This document shows, one piece after another, positions 1-8,793 of a stretch of DNA of 44,076 nt. The notes below the pieces were generated by a model. It did no database searches. It was not told where the DNA came from and saw only the letters and a list, made by a program, of their open reading frames with translations. The translations under genes were made by a program, and so were the position numbers. The stretch comes from a virus. Numbering within the stretch: position 1 is the first letter of the stretch; each line of letters begins with the position of its first letter. The stretch is from the IMG/VR virus record IMGVR_UViG_3300031565_000090, positions 1 through 44,076 of that record; one strand, written 5' to 3'.

Positions 1-410
1 GGCGCAGCTAAGAAATATGGGTGGAAGAACCTTACTGTTGGGATGATAACGGACTTTGTGAATCAGGGTGGACAAGAGTTCTTCCAAGAGGTAGTACATA
101 ACGCGGCTATCAAGACAGTGGACCAGAACCAAGCCTTACTAGAGAACACGGCAAATGCCTTTGTAAGTGGGGTTATTGGCACGGCGCCTTTTGTACTAAT
201 ACCCGCTGGGGGGCAGGCAATAAGGCGGCTCGAGACTAAAATCGGCGATGTAAGAAAAGGGAAAACCGGGGTATTGACTCCAGTGAATATAACCCCTCAG
301 ATGCAAATTAAGATACTCAACAAGGTTTTCGCACCTGTCTCGGGATTCACGGTCAAGACGACAGAAGCCGAAATTGAACACCTTAAACGGTTTGCACCGG
401 AGATGCTCGA
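1..410. repeat. Left copy of imperfect terminal repeat (circular overlap)
   Basis: These 410 bases match 43667-44076 with 12 substitutions (105, 156, 186, 195, 204, 207, 213, 226, 231, 286, 297, 337) and no indels, about 97% identity. The offset keeps the reading frame of the giant gene. Ten of the 12 changes are synonymous; the other two are Asn/Asp and Val/Ile. This suits a circular genome assembled from two closely related strains. A real long direct repeat or a partial tandem duplication is the alternative. Confidence 0.9.
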
Positions 411-3006
411 GGGCGGTCCCGTCGAGTATGCGGCAAGGCTATGGGATGACAAGGGGCGGAATGTGTACGAAGCAGGCAAGGGCATTACCGTAGGGTTAGT
501 TGATAAGAAGACGGTCATTACCGGCAAAGCCAAGGTCGATGAGGTAGCGCTTGCCTACAACGAGATGTGCTCCAAAGTCAACGAGTATGCCTATACACAG
601 TTGAAACTCAAACAGACACTAAAAGCCATCAGTGACTTTGGGCTGGCCAAATCCAAAAGCCAGTTGAAAACGCTTAATGAATACAAGAAGAGAGAGAAGG
701 AGCTAGAAGCTAAACTGAAGGAACTTAAAGAACCCATGGTGCAGGCAGTCCAGGGGTTTAGTGATGTTTTCCTCAAGAACTCCATTGGGATGGAGGCCGA
801 GCAAAAAGCAGAAGTCCGAGATATGCCAAAGACCATTGCCATGGACATTGATTCCGTCACCACTCAGTTATTTGGCGAGCGGAATGCCCTAGAGATAGCC
901 AAAGACATCAAGGAACTTGGGGAACAAATCAAGGTTATAGAGGATGAAATGAGCAAAGGTATGACTCGTGGCCAACTAGAAGGCTATGGCAGGCTCATCG
1001 GCATACTAAAGGGGCAGGTTGGTGACTTGGTAAACGAGTTGAGGATGAGATACCTGGCAGAGGGCGAGAAAATCAAGCCTGACACCAAAAAGCTCACTAT
1101 GGAAGTAATGTCGCTTCAGGCAAGGCTAGGCAAAGCCGTGGAGGGACTCAGTAACTTTATTGGCTCGTCATTGAATTATAATGTGTACCGCAAGGGTGAA
1201 CTGGCTACTAAGGGTGAGGTCGTGAAGATGGAGCGCGACACCTTTGAGGCGATCCAGAAGACTACCGAGGCAATATATGGCAGGGAAAGCTATGCGAGTG
1301 TCTTGCAGAAATTAAACAATAGCCTTGAAGAGATAATCGCCCTAATGGAGAAGGCTAAGGTCCCCACCAAGAAAGCGGTCAAAGCAAGTTTTGAAATATA
1401 CGATGCCATCAAGAAACAGGACGTCAAGCTACTCAAGGAAGGTGTAAAGATACTTCAATTAGAGGCTGGCAAAATCAAGGACAAGCCATTACAGCTAGAG
1501 GCGGGTCAACAGGTGAAGTTGCTAGAAACCCTCACCACTGAGAACGTTTGGGGGAGGATAAAGTCTAAAAAGGCCACTAGAGTAAAGGTTACTGATGATT
1601 TTTGGCACTTAGGAGACTCTGATTTCGAGGCTAAGCGGAGCGACGAAATTATGAGGGAAGCTGAGAGGATAGTTCAAAGAAGATACGAGGAGCTTATCAA
1701 ATGGATTCCTGGCTATGTTCAGAGAAGTGGTTCTGAGGAAATAATGAAATACTTGAGTAGACACTATGATAAAGCCTATTTTGAGGATAGGTACCAGGGG
1801 GAGTTTGGGGATATTTATGATTTCTTGGATGTGCAGAGGGAGGCGGACAGGATTCATCAGGAGGTGGCAAGACAAGAGAATATCCAAAGAAGAGAGGCTG
1901 CCCTAGAGATACAGGAAAGGGAAAGGGATTTAGCTAGGGAACTGAGAGACAAAGTGACTAGCCCTGGAAGGAAGAAAATCCTGGATAATCATGCCGCGGA
2001 ATTAGAGAGGTCAATTACGCAGCAAAAAAGGGGATTGAAGGTTGCCACTAAGACCAAGTTAGTTATTCCTGCTGAGAAGGTGATTGATACTACAAAAACC
2101 GCAGAGGAACGTGGCGTGGCTCTGGAATCTGCCAAAAAGGTGGAGGCAGAAGAGAAGGTAAGCCCAGGGGGAAAGGCAAAGGCTAAAGCGAAGGCAGCCC
2201 AGAGGATTCGCATTGCCAAACAGCAGATAATGGAAGAGGGCAAGAAGGTAGACAAGCGAGAGACGGACAACGAGAGTGCCTTCCCTGGTATAAGGCCTAA
2301 GACAGGCAAAGATAGGCAACAAGAGCATCAGGCTATTGGTACGAGGCTTGATGATTACTTAAGAACTATGACATTGGCACAGGCATTGAAACAAATTGAG
2401 GACGAGACAGGGGAGTCAGTATTTACAGGAACTGCGATTCAGGATGCCACTAAAGCAGGGATATATGCCTTTGCCAAGGCACAAACTAGGTCATTGACTA
2501 AGACACAAACTCAAACTCAGGCAGCCGTCCAGACTGCCGTCCAGACTGCCGTACAAACAGCCGTCAAGACAGCACTGAAGGAACAAATACAAACAGCCAC
2601 GAAGGAAGAGATTAAAATTGTCACCAAGTTAATAACTGAGATAGTAACAAAAACTAAACCTCACCCAATGACCATCATACCGCCACGACGACCCAAGATG
2701 GAACCCATCAAGGGTAAGCAGAAAAAGCTACGTGAGGGGCCAGCCCTCGCTACCTGGAAGCAGGGTATGTACTGGGTCAGCATCTTTCCACCGTTCCGCA
2801 CGACTGGCACGAAGCCTGATGTGGTATATTCCCGGCATAAGCCACCGTGGGGGAGTGTAATAGCAAAGGGGAGACACGCACCACGGAAGACGCTCAGGTC
2901 TATCGGTAGGGTGCCGCCATTGGTAGAGCTGCCGATGGGCGTTGTGACGGCACGGATAAAACATGGGCGCAAGTTGACGTTCTCACGCCGCAATAAAAAA
3001 TCCTGA
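1..3006 (+). CDS. C-terminal part of a 1735-aa putative virion protein (5' end lies at 41465-44076)
   Basis: The frame is open from base 1 and continues in frame from the gene starting at 41465 when the window is closed into a circle of 43666 bp. This part holds about residues 735-1735 of the joined protein. A hydrophobic, glycine-rich stretch lies near joined residue 785-805. It is followed by about 700 mostly helical, Lys/Glu-rich residues that look like coiled coil, and by a Gln/Thr/Ala-rich short repeat (QTAV units, bases 2520-2570). The tail is basic with Trp/Pro/Arg motifs and ends in RRNKKS. The plan of membrane-active segments plus long helices resembles large internal or ejection-type virion proteins. 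Function is inferred from size, architecture and place at the end of the structural operon; no catalytic motif was seen. Confidence 0.8.
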   Translation, partial: GAAKKYGWKNLTVGMITDFVNQGGQEFFQEVVHNAAIKTVDQNQALLENTANAFVSGVIGTAPFVLIPAGGQAIRRLETKIGDVRKGKTGVLTPVNITPQMQIKILNKVFAPVSGFTVKTTEAEIEHLKRFAPEMLEGGPVEYAARLWDDKGRNVYEAGKGITVGLVDKKTVITGKAKVDEVALAYNEMCSKVNEYAYTQLKLKQTLKAISDFGLAKSKSQLKTLNEYKKREKELEAKLKELKEPMVQAVQGFSDVFLKNSIGMEAEQKAEVRDMPKTIAMDIDSVTTQLFGERNALEIAKDIKELGEQIKVIEDEMSKGMTRGQLEGYGRLIGILKGQVGDLVNELRMRYLAEGEKIKPDTKKLTMEVMSLQARLGKAVEGLSNFIGSSLNYNVYRKGELATKGEVVKMERDTFEAIQKTTEAIYGRESYASVLQKLNNSLEEIIALMEKAKVPTKKAVKASFEIYDAIKKQDVKLLKEGVKILQLEAGKIKDKPLQLEAGQQVKLLETLTTENVWGRIKSKKATRVKVTDDFWHLGDSDFEAKRSDEIMREAERIVQRRYEELIKWIPGYVQRSGSEEIMKYLSRHYDKAYFEDRYQGEFGDIYDFLDVQREADRIHQEVARQENIQRREAALEIQERERDLARELRDKVTSPGRKKILDNHAAELERSITQQKRGLKVATKTKLVIPAEKVIDTTKTAEERGVALESAKKVEAEEKVSPGGKAKAKAKAAQRIRIAKQQIMEEGKKVDKRETDNESAFPGIRPKTGKDRQQEHQAIGTRLDDYLRTMTLAQALKQIEDETGESVFTGTAIQDATKAGIYAFAKAQTRSLTKTQTQTQAAVQTAVQTAVQTAVKTALKEQIQTATKEEIKIVTKLITEIVTKTKPHPMTIIPPRRPKMEPIKGKQKKLREGPALATWKQGMYWVSIFPPFRTTGTKPDVVYSRHKPPWGSVIAKGRHAPRKTLRSIGRVPPLVELPMGVVTARIKHGRKLTFSRRNKKS

Positions 3007-3042
3007 ACACGGATATAGCTTAACCCCCCGTATCAATCTCTC

Positions 3043-3071
3043 TTGACAACACTTGCTTATATCGCTAACCT
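3043..3071 (+). promoter_or_regulatory. Possible sigma70-like promoter
   Basis: A perfect TTGACA (3043-3048) is followed after 17 bases by TAACCT (3066-3071), a weak -10. The next start codon, at 3088, lies only 16 bases further on, so the message would have almost no leader. No SD precedes that ATG. Confidence 0.35.
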
Positions 3072-3087
3072 ATTTATCATTCTACCA

Positions 3088-3315
3088 ATGAAAAAGGCAT
3101 TGGGCGTTATTTTAATCATAATTGGCTCAGCTATTGGTGTTTGGTGTTTTCTAGTGGTGGTGCGTATGTTGCTGAATTTTAGTAATGTGATATTATCGCT
3201 AAGATTGGGTGACGTTTCAGAACTTCTGGCATTTCTGTTCTATGTTCTTTGTGCCGGTGCTGGAATTGCTTTGATATTTCTCGGGAGAAGATTAGTTCAC
3301 AGTGTTGAAAGGTGA
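3088..3315 (+). CDS. Small membrane protein, 75 aa
   Basis: I chose the ATG at 3088 (MKKALGVIL); an upstream TTG at 3043 belongs to the possible promoter. Two hydrophobic helices (about residues 4-25 and 45-68) flank a short loop, and the C-terminus is basic (GRRLVHSVER). The gene stands alone after the giant virion gene and converges on the primase gene. It may be a late membrane protein of unknown role; a holin-like role is possible but nothing specific supports it. Confidence 0.5.
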   Translation: MKKALGVILIIIGSAIGVWCFLVVVRMLLNFSNVILSLRLGDVSELLAFLFYVLCAGAGIALIFLGRRLVHSVER

Positions 3316-3329
3316 AGCGCCGTCAATCA

Positions 3330-3373
3330 TGGTATCGTTCTGTTTTGGGGTATAGTGGTATCGTGGTATCGTT
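3330..3373. repeat. Iteron-like direct repeats (GGTATCGT x3)
   Basis: GGTATCGT occurs at 3331-3338, 3357-3364 and 3365-3372, the last two directly in tandem. The first and third copies are followed by TC and preceded by T. They sit in the short gap between two converging genes, next to the 3' end of the primase-helicase gene. Possible roles are initiator-binding iterons or a transcription-end element; the sequence alone does not decide. Confidence 0.4.
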
Positions 3374-3381
3374 CTTGTCAT

Positions 3382-5820
3382 TTAATCATCCTCTGGCGGC
3401 CTAGGACGGCAGGTACAACACTGCCAGCCAGGCGTCCCCGGCCAGAATAAGTCGCTACCACACTTACAGGGCTCTGCAGGATAATCGGGGTAGCCTTGTT
3501 GTGCCGGCCTTGCCATTACAGCATCTTTTTGTGACAAAGTGACAAAACTTTCGGTCTTTTCAGGAAACTTTCCTTGTGAGGCTTCTACATGGGAAAGTTT
3601 ATGGGTTGTGACAAAACTTTTGTCACAAGTATTAGTTTTGTCACTAGTTTTGTCGGGCGGCTGGCTATCTTCTGGTATGGTGTCCGTTAGCTCTCTAGTC
3701 CTAATACCCTTCCATATTCTATGTTTACCACCGCTACTGATCCCTTGTTCAAACCCCCTAGCCAACATGAAGCGCTTAACCTGGTGGGTATTCAGTGAAT
3801 CAAGCCCACTACCGATACACCATGCCTTTACCCCTGCCCGAAGTCCCGTGTTGGTGATGGTGGCTCCATCTTCCACAATGCAGCACTCGTCAATGAAGAT
3901 GCCTAGAATATCGTTTTCCTTGCGGTAGTCACTGGTCGCCTGGGTGACGGCCTGTGGGTCCCGCAAGCCGTCCTTTTGATAAGCAAGGCATCCGCGCACG
4001 GCCCAGGCCAATATGCCAGGTAGTTCATCCAGCAGCTTAAACTTCAAAGCCTCGTCTTTTTCTTCGTCTGGTATATGTACTGTGAAGGGTACAATCTTCA
4101 GCCTTCGCCATGCTGCTATAGAATCGTCTCGAATCTCTGGCCGGTAGTTACCACTAAGCCAAAGGTGGTGTGTTGGTTGCCATTCGATTTCGTGTTCATA
4201 CTTGCGGTCTGCCGTGATAGTCTCAGCGCCGGTTAGTGACTTCACTAAAGACATATGCAGCCTTCGGCCTTCCTCTATCTCGCTCGCTGCTACGAATCGC
4301 TTGCCGCGAAGGTTGGCCAGACTTTCCTTCGGTCCACCACTACCCTTACCTTTCATTTGCATAAATATATCGGGGCTAACCCGGTGTGCGTAACACCCTA
4401 GCAATACCCGAATTGTGCTAATAAAGGTTGACTTGCCATTTTGCCCTTCGCCATAGACAAAGAACACGAGCTCGGTCCGGGTGTCACCAGTCAAGGAATA
4501 GCCTACACACTTTTGAATATAGGCCATAAGTTCCATGTCACCCCTGGTCACCCTGTCCATAAACCTGTCGAATATAGGACACGTAGCCTCGGGGTCGTAC
4601 TTCGTAGCTATGATGTGGGTGATGTAGTGGTCCTTGTTGAAGGGTAATAGCTCCGCCGTCCGTAAATCTACCGTTCCGTTGGCACAATTCAATAGCCAAT
4701 TATCCTGGTCTATTTCGTGTACCTCGATAGGGGTACCCGGCTGTGATTCAGCCCGGGCGATCATGGCGACTATCCTATGGTTGCTTTCAGATTGCATAGC
4801 GTGTTTGGCGAGTTCCTTTGCCGCCGCTGTGTCCGTTTCCTTCGACGCTTCGACATAGATACTTTTGGCTGTTTTTGTTGCATAGTGGCTAATCCGTGCG
4901 CCTAAGTCCCTTTGCCACACCTTACCCGTCCAGACATACCAGCAATTTTGCTCGTAGCAATAGCGAAGGCGCTCACCGAATAGCCTTACTAACCTAACAG
5001 CGTTGCCGGTGTCTGTGTTGGTGACTGTCATACCTTCGCCAGTTTCTACGTCCTCAGTTGGTTGGTATCGTGCTATGCTATGAGCTATACTGGCAACTTC
5101 GTCCGCTTCTAGCGGCGGCTTGCAACTAGCGATATTGATTGCCTGTAGTGCTGGCTCTATCGCATCTTCCGATAAGCCTTTGGTTCGTAGCGTTCCCGCT
5201 ATTCTGGCTAGTGTGGCGTTTCGCTTCGTGGCGGGTATGATACCCCCTTCTACTGGTGGGGCCTGTGTTGTCTGCCTGACTAGAGCCTTTGCTATTTGGT
5301 CGGGTAGCGTATCCCATGCGTAAAGCGCATCCGGCGAAGGTGGAATTAAGGTTTTGTATTCGCCGTCCGTCCGTTTGCCTATTACATTGATAAACCCACC
5401 ATCGCCGCGTATGTCAATGTCCTGTAGTATGCCAGCCATGGTCTTAACCGAGTGTCCGGGGTGTCTGAACCAATAATGAAACCCCCCGCGTGGCGTTTGA
5501 ATATGGGGTGATAGGCCAACTTTGTCGAAGATTGCTCGTAGCTTCGGTTTATCTACATCTATAACAACTATGCCGGACACCCCCCCGGTGACTACTCCCC
5601 ACAGTGGGGGATTAAAGTCTCGTTCCCAAATCCCTATGTCCTCTAGTGTGGGTGTTTCGTGTTGGTAGCGTGTCCACTCAACTAGCGGCGACTTACCACT
5701 TTTCCCCCCACCAGAGGGGACCACAGAGTAGTTACAGCTTACTAGCAGTTGATAAGGGGTGAGCCCATTATCCGCCTGGTCTTGTGTGGTTTTGTTGTTT
5801 TGGTGTATAGTTTTACCCAT
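3382..5820 (-). CDS. Primase-polymerase / D5-type SF3 helicase, 812 aa
   Basis: The likely replication protein. The N-terminal part looks like an archaeo-eukaryotic-type primase-polymerase (bifunctional prim-pol): IDVDKP near residues 87-92 with the acidic metal ligands, then TPRGGFHYWF (109-118). A PriCT-like helical segment follows (about 200-255). A D5_N-type region then leads into an SF3 helicase with Walker A GEGQNGKS (457-464), as in P4-type plasmid and phage primases. The C-terminus has a zinc-ribbon-like CKCGS...CCTC cluster. I chose the ATG at 5820, preceded by AGGGGG and overlapping the upstream zinc-ribbon gene by 8 bases, rather than an in-frame ATG at 5886 that lies deep inside that gene. 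It is the last gene of the long minus-strand replication operon. Confidence 0.9.
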   Translation of the reverse strand: MGKTIHQNNKTTQDQADNGLTPYQLLVSCNYSVVPSGGGKSGKSPLVEWTRYQHETPTLEDIGIWERDFNPPLWGVVTGGVSGIVVIDVDKPKLRAIFDKVGLSPHIQTPRGGFHYWFRHPGHSVKTMAGILQDIDIRGDGGFINVIGKRTDGEYKTLIPPSPDALYAWDTLPDQIAKALVRQTTQAPPVEGGIIPATKRNATLARIAGTLRTKGLSEDAIEPALQAINIASCKPPLEADEVASIAHSIARYQPTEDVETGEGMTVTNTDTGNAVRLVRLFGERLRYCYEQNCWYVWTGKVWQRDLGARISHYATKTAKSIYVEASKETDTAAAKELAKHAMQSESNHRIVAMIARAESQPGTPIEVHEIDQDNWLLNCANGTVDLRTAELLPFNKDHYITHIIATKYDPEATCPIFDRFMDRVTRGDMELMAYIQKCVGYSLTGDTRTELVFFVYGEGQNGKSTFISTIRVLLGCYAHRVSPDIFMQMKGKGSGGPKESLANLRGKRFVAASEIEEGRRLHMSLVKSLTGAETITADRKYEHEIEWQPTHHLWLSGNYRPEIRDDSIAAWRRLKIVPFTVHIPDEEKDEALKFKLLDELPGILAWAVRGCLAYQKDGLRDPQAVTQATSDYRKENDILGIFIDECCIVEDGATITNTGLRAGVKAWCIGSGLDSLNTHQVKRFMLARGFEQGISSGGKHRIWKGIRTRELTDTIPEDSQPPDKTSDKTNTCDKSFVTTHKLSHVEASQGKFPEKTESFVTLSQKDAVMARPAQQGYPDYPAEPCKCGSDLFWPGTPGWQCCTCRPRPPEDD

Positions 5821-6073
5821 CGCGCGCCCCCTGGTGATTGCCATAGTTGGGGAATAGAGCGTTGGCACGCTCGATTGCTTCGTCATAACTCATTGGGGGG
5901 TGAAGCGTCTGTTTTCTACGTAACCTACACTCAGGACACCTTTTGACTTTTGCAAGTCCCTTCGATGCGAAGTAGGATTGTTCGCCGGTGCTAAAGGTAA
6001 ACTTCTGGTGGCAATCCACGCACTCTAGAATTTCGTCTTGGAATGAGGTGTTAATCCTGCCGTTCCTTTCCAT
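5813..6073 (-). CDS. Small zinc-ribbon protein, 86 aa
   Basis: Two Cys pairs, CVDC near residue 18 and CPEC near 46, are separated by FTFSTGEQ and SYFASKGL. This is the pattern of the probable zinc-ribbon family zf-trcl (PF13451), common in Chloroflexota and other environmental bacteria. The rest is charged. The start has an AGAGGGAAAG SD. The gene overlaps the primase start by 8 bases, so the two are probably translated together. A nucleic-acid-binding or accessory replication role is inferred from position only. Confidence 0.75.
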   Translation of the reverse strand: MERNGRINTSFQDEILECVDCHQKFTFSTGEQSYFASKGLAKVKRCPECRLRRKQTLHPPMSYDEAIERANALFPNYGNHQGARDG

Positions 6074-6103
6074 CTTTCCCTCTTTTATATTTTAATGGAA
6101 CCG

Positions 6104-6850
6104 TTATTTCAGTACCGGCCACACCTCAACGTAGGCAAAGTCAGGCTCATAGGTGCTACTAAGCCCCCCGAATGTTATACCGACCAGCGTCTCGTTATTT
6201 GACACCATGGCAAAGATGCCGATGTTGAACGCCACTCCTGTAATTGTCCACATGGTTCCATTGTACGCAACGGTAGGTGTAACCCAATTCATAGCCGGGG
6301 AAAACCCTCCGAGTACCTCTTCAACTGTGCTATTGCCATCATCAAGCCATAGTGGCGGCGAGTATACCAAGTGCACGGTGGCGGTGAAGTTCCCTGCCTC
6401 GCTGCACTTGGCGTGGAGTATGTAGTTGCCAAAGGTGCCGGTCAGGTACCCCTCCGGAGGGCTGGCCATTATTCCCGCCACGTCAGCCTCCACTGTGGTG
6501 ATTCTGTCATCGAGTGTGTTGAGGTCCCCGGTATGGCCTGTAACCTTGTTGCTGACGGTGTTGAGTTGTGCCTCGGTCGCCAGTGGCCACAATGCCAGTA
6601 TAGTGTCGGTGTCCATGGAGAGGTTGGCTAAGTTTGAGCCTATGTGAGTAATGCCCGCTTCCATCCTTTCCATGTCTGCATTGTAGATACTCTTACTGGG
6701 GGCTATGCCGTGGATCATAGCTGCGCTGATACCGATTGCCACCACTACAGCTAGGGCGACGTGTATGGCACTCTCCCTGTTGAAATTGAGTGTTTCCTTG
6801 ACGGAATTGAGTGGTCCCTTAACTCTGTCTGTCCATTTAATGTGTCTCAT
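6104..6850 (-). CDS. Membrane-anchored coiled-coil protein with beta-rich head, 248 aa
   Basis: A short basic N-terminus leads into one transmembrane helix (about residues 28-50). A helical stalk follows (about 55-130) whose heptad-like pattern suggests a trimeric coiled coil. The C-terminal 110 residues are rich in Thr, Gly and aromatics and look beta-folded. This TM-stalk-head plan suits a surface protein shown outside the cell or on a virion. An AAAGGAGG SD precedes the ATG. It lies oddly between replication genes, which hints at a lysogenic-conversion or superinfection role rather than a structural one. No family recognised. Confidence 0.6.
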   Translation of the reverse strand: MRHIKWTDRVKGPLNSVKETLNFNRESAIHVALAVVVAIGISAAMIHGIAPSKSIYNADMERMEAGITHIGSNLANLSMDTDTILALWPLATEAQLNTVSNKVTGHTGDLNTLDDRITTVEADVAGIMASPPEGYLTGTFGNYILHAKCSEAGNFTATVHLVYSPPLWLDDGNSTVEEVLGGFSPAMNWVTPTVAYNGTMWTITGVAFNIGIFAMVSNNETLVGITFGGLSSTYEPDFAYVEVWPVLK

Positions 6851-6864
6851 AAATAACCTCCTTT

Positions 6865-7266
6865 TTACTCTCTCAGCATTATGTGTTCGCTCTTTCTAGT
6901 TCGACCATCTCCAACTATCAGTTTGTAGCATCCCTCTTGCGCTTTCACTGGCTCACCTCTCTCCACCACTCGCTTGTAAAGTTCGTCAAGTTTCTTCTCC
7001 TCATAGTCTTTAAGCACATCAAGGAGAAGTTCTTTTACTACCTTGCTCTCGCCCTCGCCTATCATCTCAGCCATTACCTCTGCCAATTTGCGAGCCTTCT
7101 CACGAAATGGGGCTAGGTCCTTCTCCTGGAGCACGATAGTTCTCACGTCTTCTACTGTCTCGTCTTTGAGTATCGTGTACTCTTTGTCAATGTGAGGGGC
7201 ATCGCCTTTTCCAGTGAGGGCTTGACCTTTCCTGTAGAGAGAGATGCTTTCATACGGTTCTGCCAT
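6865..7266 (-). CDS. Hypothetical protein, 133 aa
   Basis: A soluble charged protein. The middle (about residues 45-105) is strongly helical and Lys/Glu-rich (KARKLAEVMAEMIGEG...). The C-terminal part has a short beta-like segment (GCYKLIVGDGRT). An AAAGGAGG SD supports the ATG at 7266, and the frame overlaps the upstream gene by 17 bases. I do not recognise the family. Its place beside a zinc-finger gene and the DUF5131 gene suggests an early function. Confidence 0.55.
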   Translation of the reverse strand: MAEPYESISLYRKGQALTGKGDAPHIDKEYTILKDETVEDVRTIVLQEKDLAPFREKARKLAEVMAEMIGEGESKVVKELLLDVLKDYEEKKLDELYKRVVERGEPVKAQEGCYKLIVGDGRTRKSEHIMLRE

Positions 7267-7477
7267 TGATAACCTCCTTTATACTATCTATTTCTTGTAG
7301 CTCTTTGAGCCACTTAGTTACCCTTTTACTGTGGCACCCACGCTTGCGGTTGCATACCAGACCGCTGCCTTTGCCCTGGCCATGGGGGCACGTGGCACAG
7401 ACTTGCACTATCTTCCGTATTAAGTCATTCCTTACCTCCATAGCGTGTCGTTCAGTAATCTCTAAGACCTCAGTCAT
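7250..7477 (-). CDS. Cys-rich small protein, 75 aa
   Basis: The centre holds CATC at about residues 27-30, then CNRKRGC about a dozen residues later, followed by His: a likely four-Cys zinc site. Flanks are charged and helical. The ATG at 7477 overlaps the stop of the DUF5131 gene as ATGA, so translation is probably coupled. Function unknown; small zinc-binding proteins recur throughout this operon. Confidence 0.6.
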   Translation of the reverse strand: MTEVLEITERHAMEVRNDLIRKIVQVCATCPHGQGKGSGLVCNRKRGCHSKRVTKWLKELQEIDSIKEVINGRTV

Positions 7478-8352
7478 GCCGGCATCTCCTGTCTATAAGA
7501 GCCCTCTTTGTTAAAGGCGAAGTCTGTCTCTGGTGACTGATAGTTCACCAATTCCAGTAAATTGTCTTTAAGGAACACCTTTACTCCCGCCTTGTCCGCA
7601 GCCTCGACAATCTCCCTGACCCACTCGATACGGGGCTGAGCTGTCCACTTCTTTTCCCATTGCACAGGTGTAAGATGTGGGTACTTATCAAATAGATGTG
7701 ACATTTCCTTGACTGTGCCAGTGCAAGCACCGATGATGAGCCAGTTGATACTAGCCATGAGTTGTTCTGGAGTCATAGGGATTTCAGTCAGCAAAGGTTC
7801 AAAGCTAATATACCGAATGGGGGCTTTAACATGGACTAAGGTATAAATAGCATCAAGATATGCTTGTTGATTCGTAGCCGTCACGCCCACGAAGCAGTTA
7901 TCAGGAAACGGTGAGAACTCGGGCAATCGCTGAGGTTGCTTGGTTAAGAGGTAGAAGCGGTCATAAAAGTTAGTTTCAATAGCACTTAATACTTTCCGAG
8001 TCCACTCTTCGGGTATTCCGATGCCAAACAAGTCAGACATATCACAGGGAAAGATGCCCTTCAATGGCGAATCTATCCTACGATGTAATACTTCTTCCAA
8101 TCTCTCTTGCCAAAAGCGAGGATAGAAGGGGTCATTAGACGGTTCGCTCCCTTCAGGAGTAATACATTCTCGATAATTTCCTTTAAGATACCTCTGCTTC
8201 AATCTCCCATTCGCCAGCCTACAGGCATAGCAGGGAAAGCCCCCGCCTTTGCATAGTCCGTTGACATGGTTCAAACATCCCGTGATGGGATTCCAGGTGT
8301 AACCCTGGCTGCCGTCAGGATTCGTAACCCATTCGATTTTTGTTCTGTTCAT
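7474..8352 (-). CDS. DUF5131 / phage Gp37-Gp68 family protein, 292 aa
   Basis: The N-terminus (TKIEWVTNPDGSQGYTWNPITGC) and the Cys-containing segment that follows (CLNHV...CYACRLA) are typical of DUF5131, also called the Gp37/Gp68 family of phages and plasmids. Later segments such as IFPCDMSDLFG, FYLLTKQPQRL and WLIIGACTG also match it. Conserved Cys residues suggest a metal or cluster site; some workers place the family near radical-SAM-like folds, but the biochemical role is not established. The start overlaps the upstream stop as ATGA. Confidence 0.85.
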   Translation of the reverse strand: MNRTKIEWVTNPDGSQGYTWNPITGCLNHVNGLCKGGGFPCYACRLANGRLKQRYLKGNYRECITPEGSEPSNDPFYPRFWQERLEEVLHRRIDSPLKGIFPCDMSDLFGIGIPEEWTRKVLSAIETNFYDRFYLLTKQPQRLPEFSPFPDNCFVGVTATNQQAYLDAIYTLVHVKAPIRYISFEPLLTEIPMTPEQLMASINWLIIGACTGTVKEMSHLFDKYPHLTPVQWEKKWTAQPRIEWVREIVEAADKAGVKVFLKDNLLELVNYQSPETDFAFNKEGSYRQEMPA

Positions 8353-8780
8353 GTGCCTCCTCCTGGTAACTGAAGATGATGGTTCAACATAACTTCATAA
8401 AGTATCTTGCCCTCTTTCCCTACCTGCATATATGGCAAGAATATCTGGTCTACACTTACCATCTCGGTCTCTAGGATCGCCGTCTGTGCTCTTATCCAAT
8501 CCTTGAGTATGCGCCAGGCGACGCGGGACGCGAACTCTTTACTCACCTGAGTTCTTACCCGCTGCTTATTCAACACCGCTTGCACTCTGTCAATGCTTGC
8601 TGGAAGTTTGAATGGCGTGTCGCCATAGGCCGTAGCAATAATAAATGCCAGGCCCACAGGCTCGCCCTGGTCATAGTCTATCCAAATACTCTTGGCACCA
8701 TGGGCCACTAACATACCCTGAATCTCACCAATAGATTTCATGGCTGTTACTGTCGTGCTGTAATTAGCTATCCTTGCCAA
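8349..8780 (-). CDS. Conserved phage hypothetical protein, 143 aa
   Basis: The sequence matches my recollection of a conserved phage family: MARIANYSTTV start, SIGEIQGMLVAHGAKSI, a central FKLPASIDRVQAVL segment and VAWRILKDWIRAQ followed by ETEMVSVDQIFLPYM. It is an alpha/beta, soluble protein of the size usual for the family. It usually occurs in early regions beside nucleases and methylases, as here. Its function is unknown. It overlaps the DUF5131 start by 4 bases. Confidence 0.75.
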   Translation of the reverse strand: MARIANYSTTVTAMKSIGEIQGMLVAHGAKSIWIDYDQGEPVGLAFIIATAYGDTPFKLPASIDRVQAVLNKQRVRTQVSKEFASRVAWRILKDWIRAQTAILETEMVSVDQIFLPYMQVGKEGKILYEVMLNHHLQLPGGGT

Positions 8781-8793
8781 TTTTCACCTTCCT

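Noticed and set aside
1989-2993. Minus-strand frames opposite the giant gene
   Set aside because: They mirror the Lys/Glu-rich codons of the giant gene and have no SD or recognisable domain.
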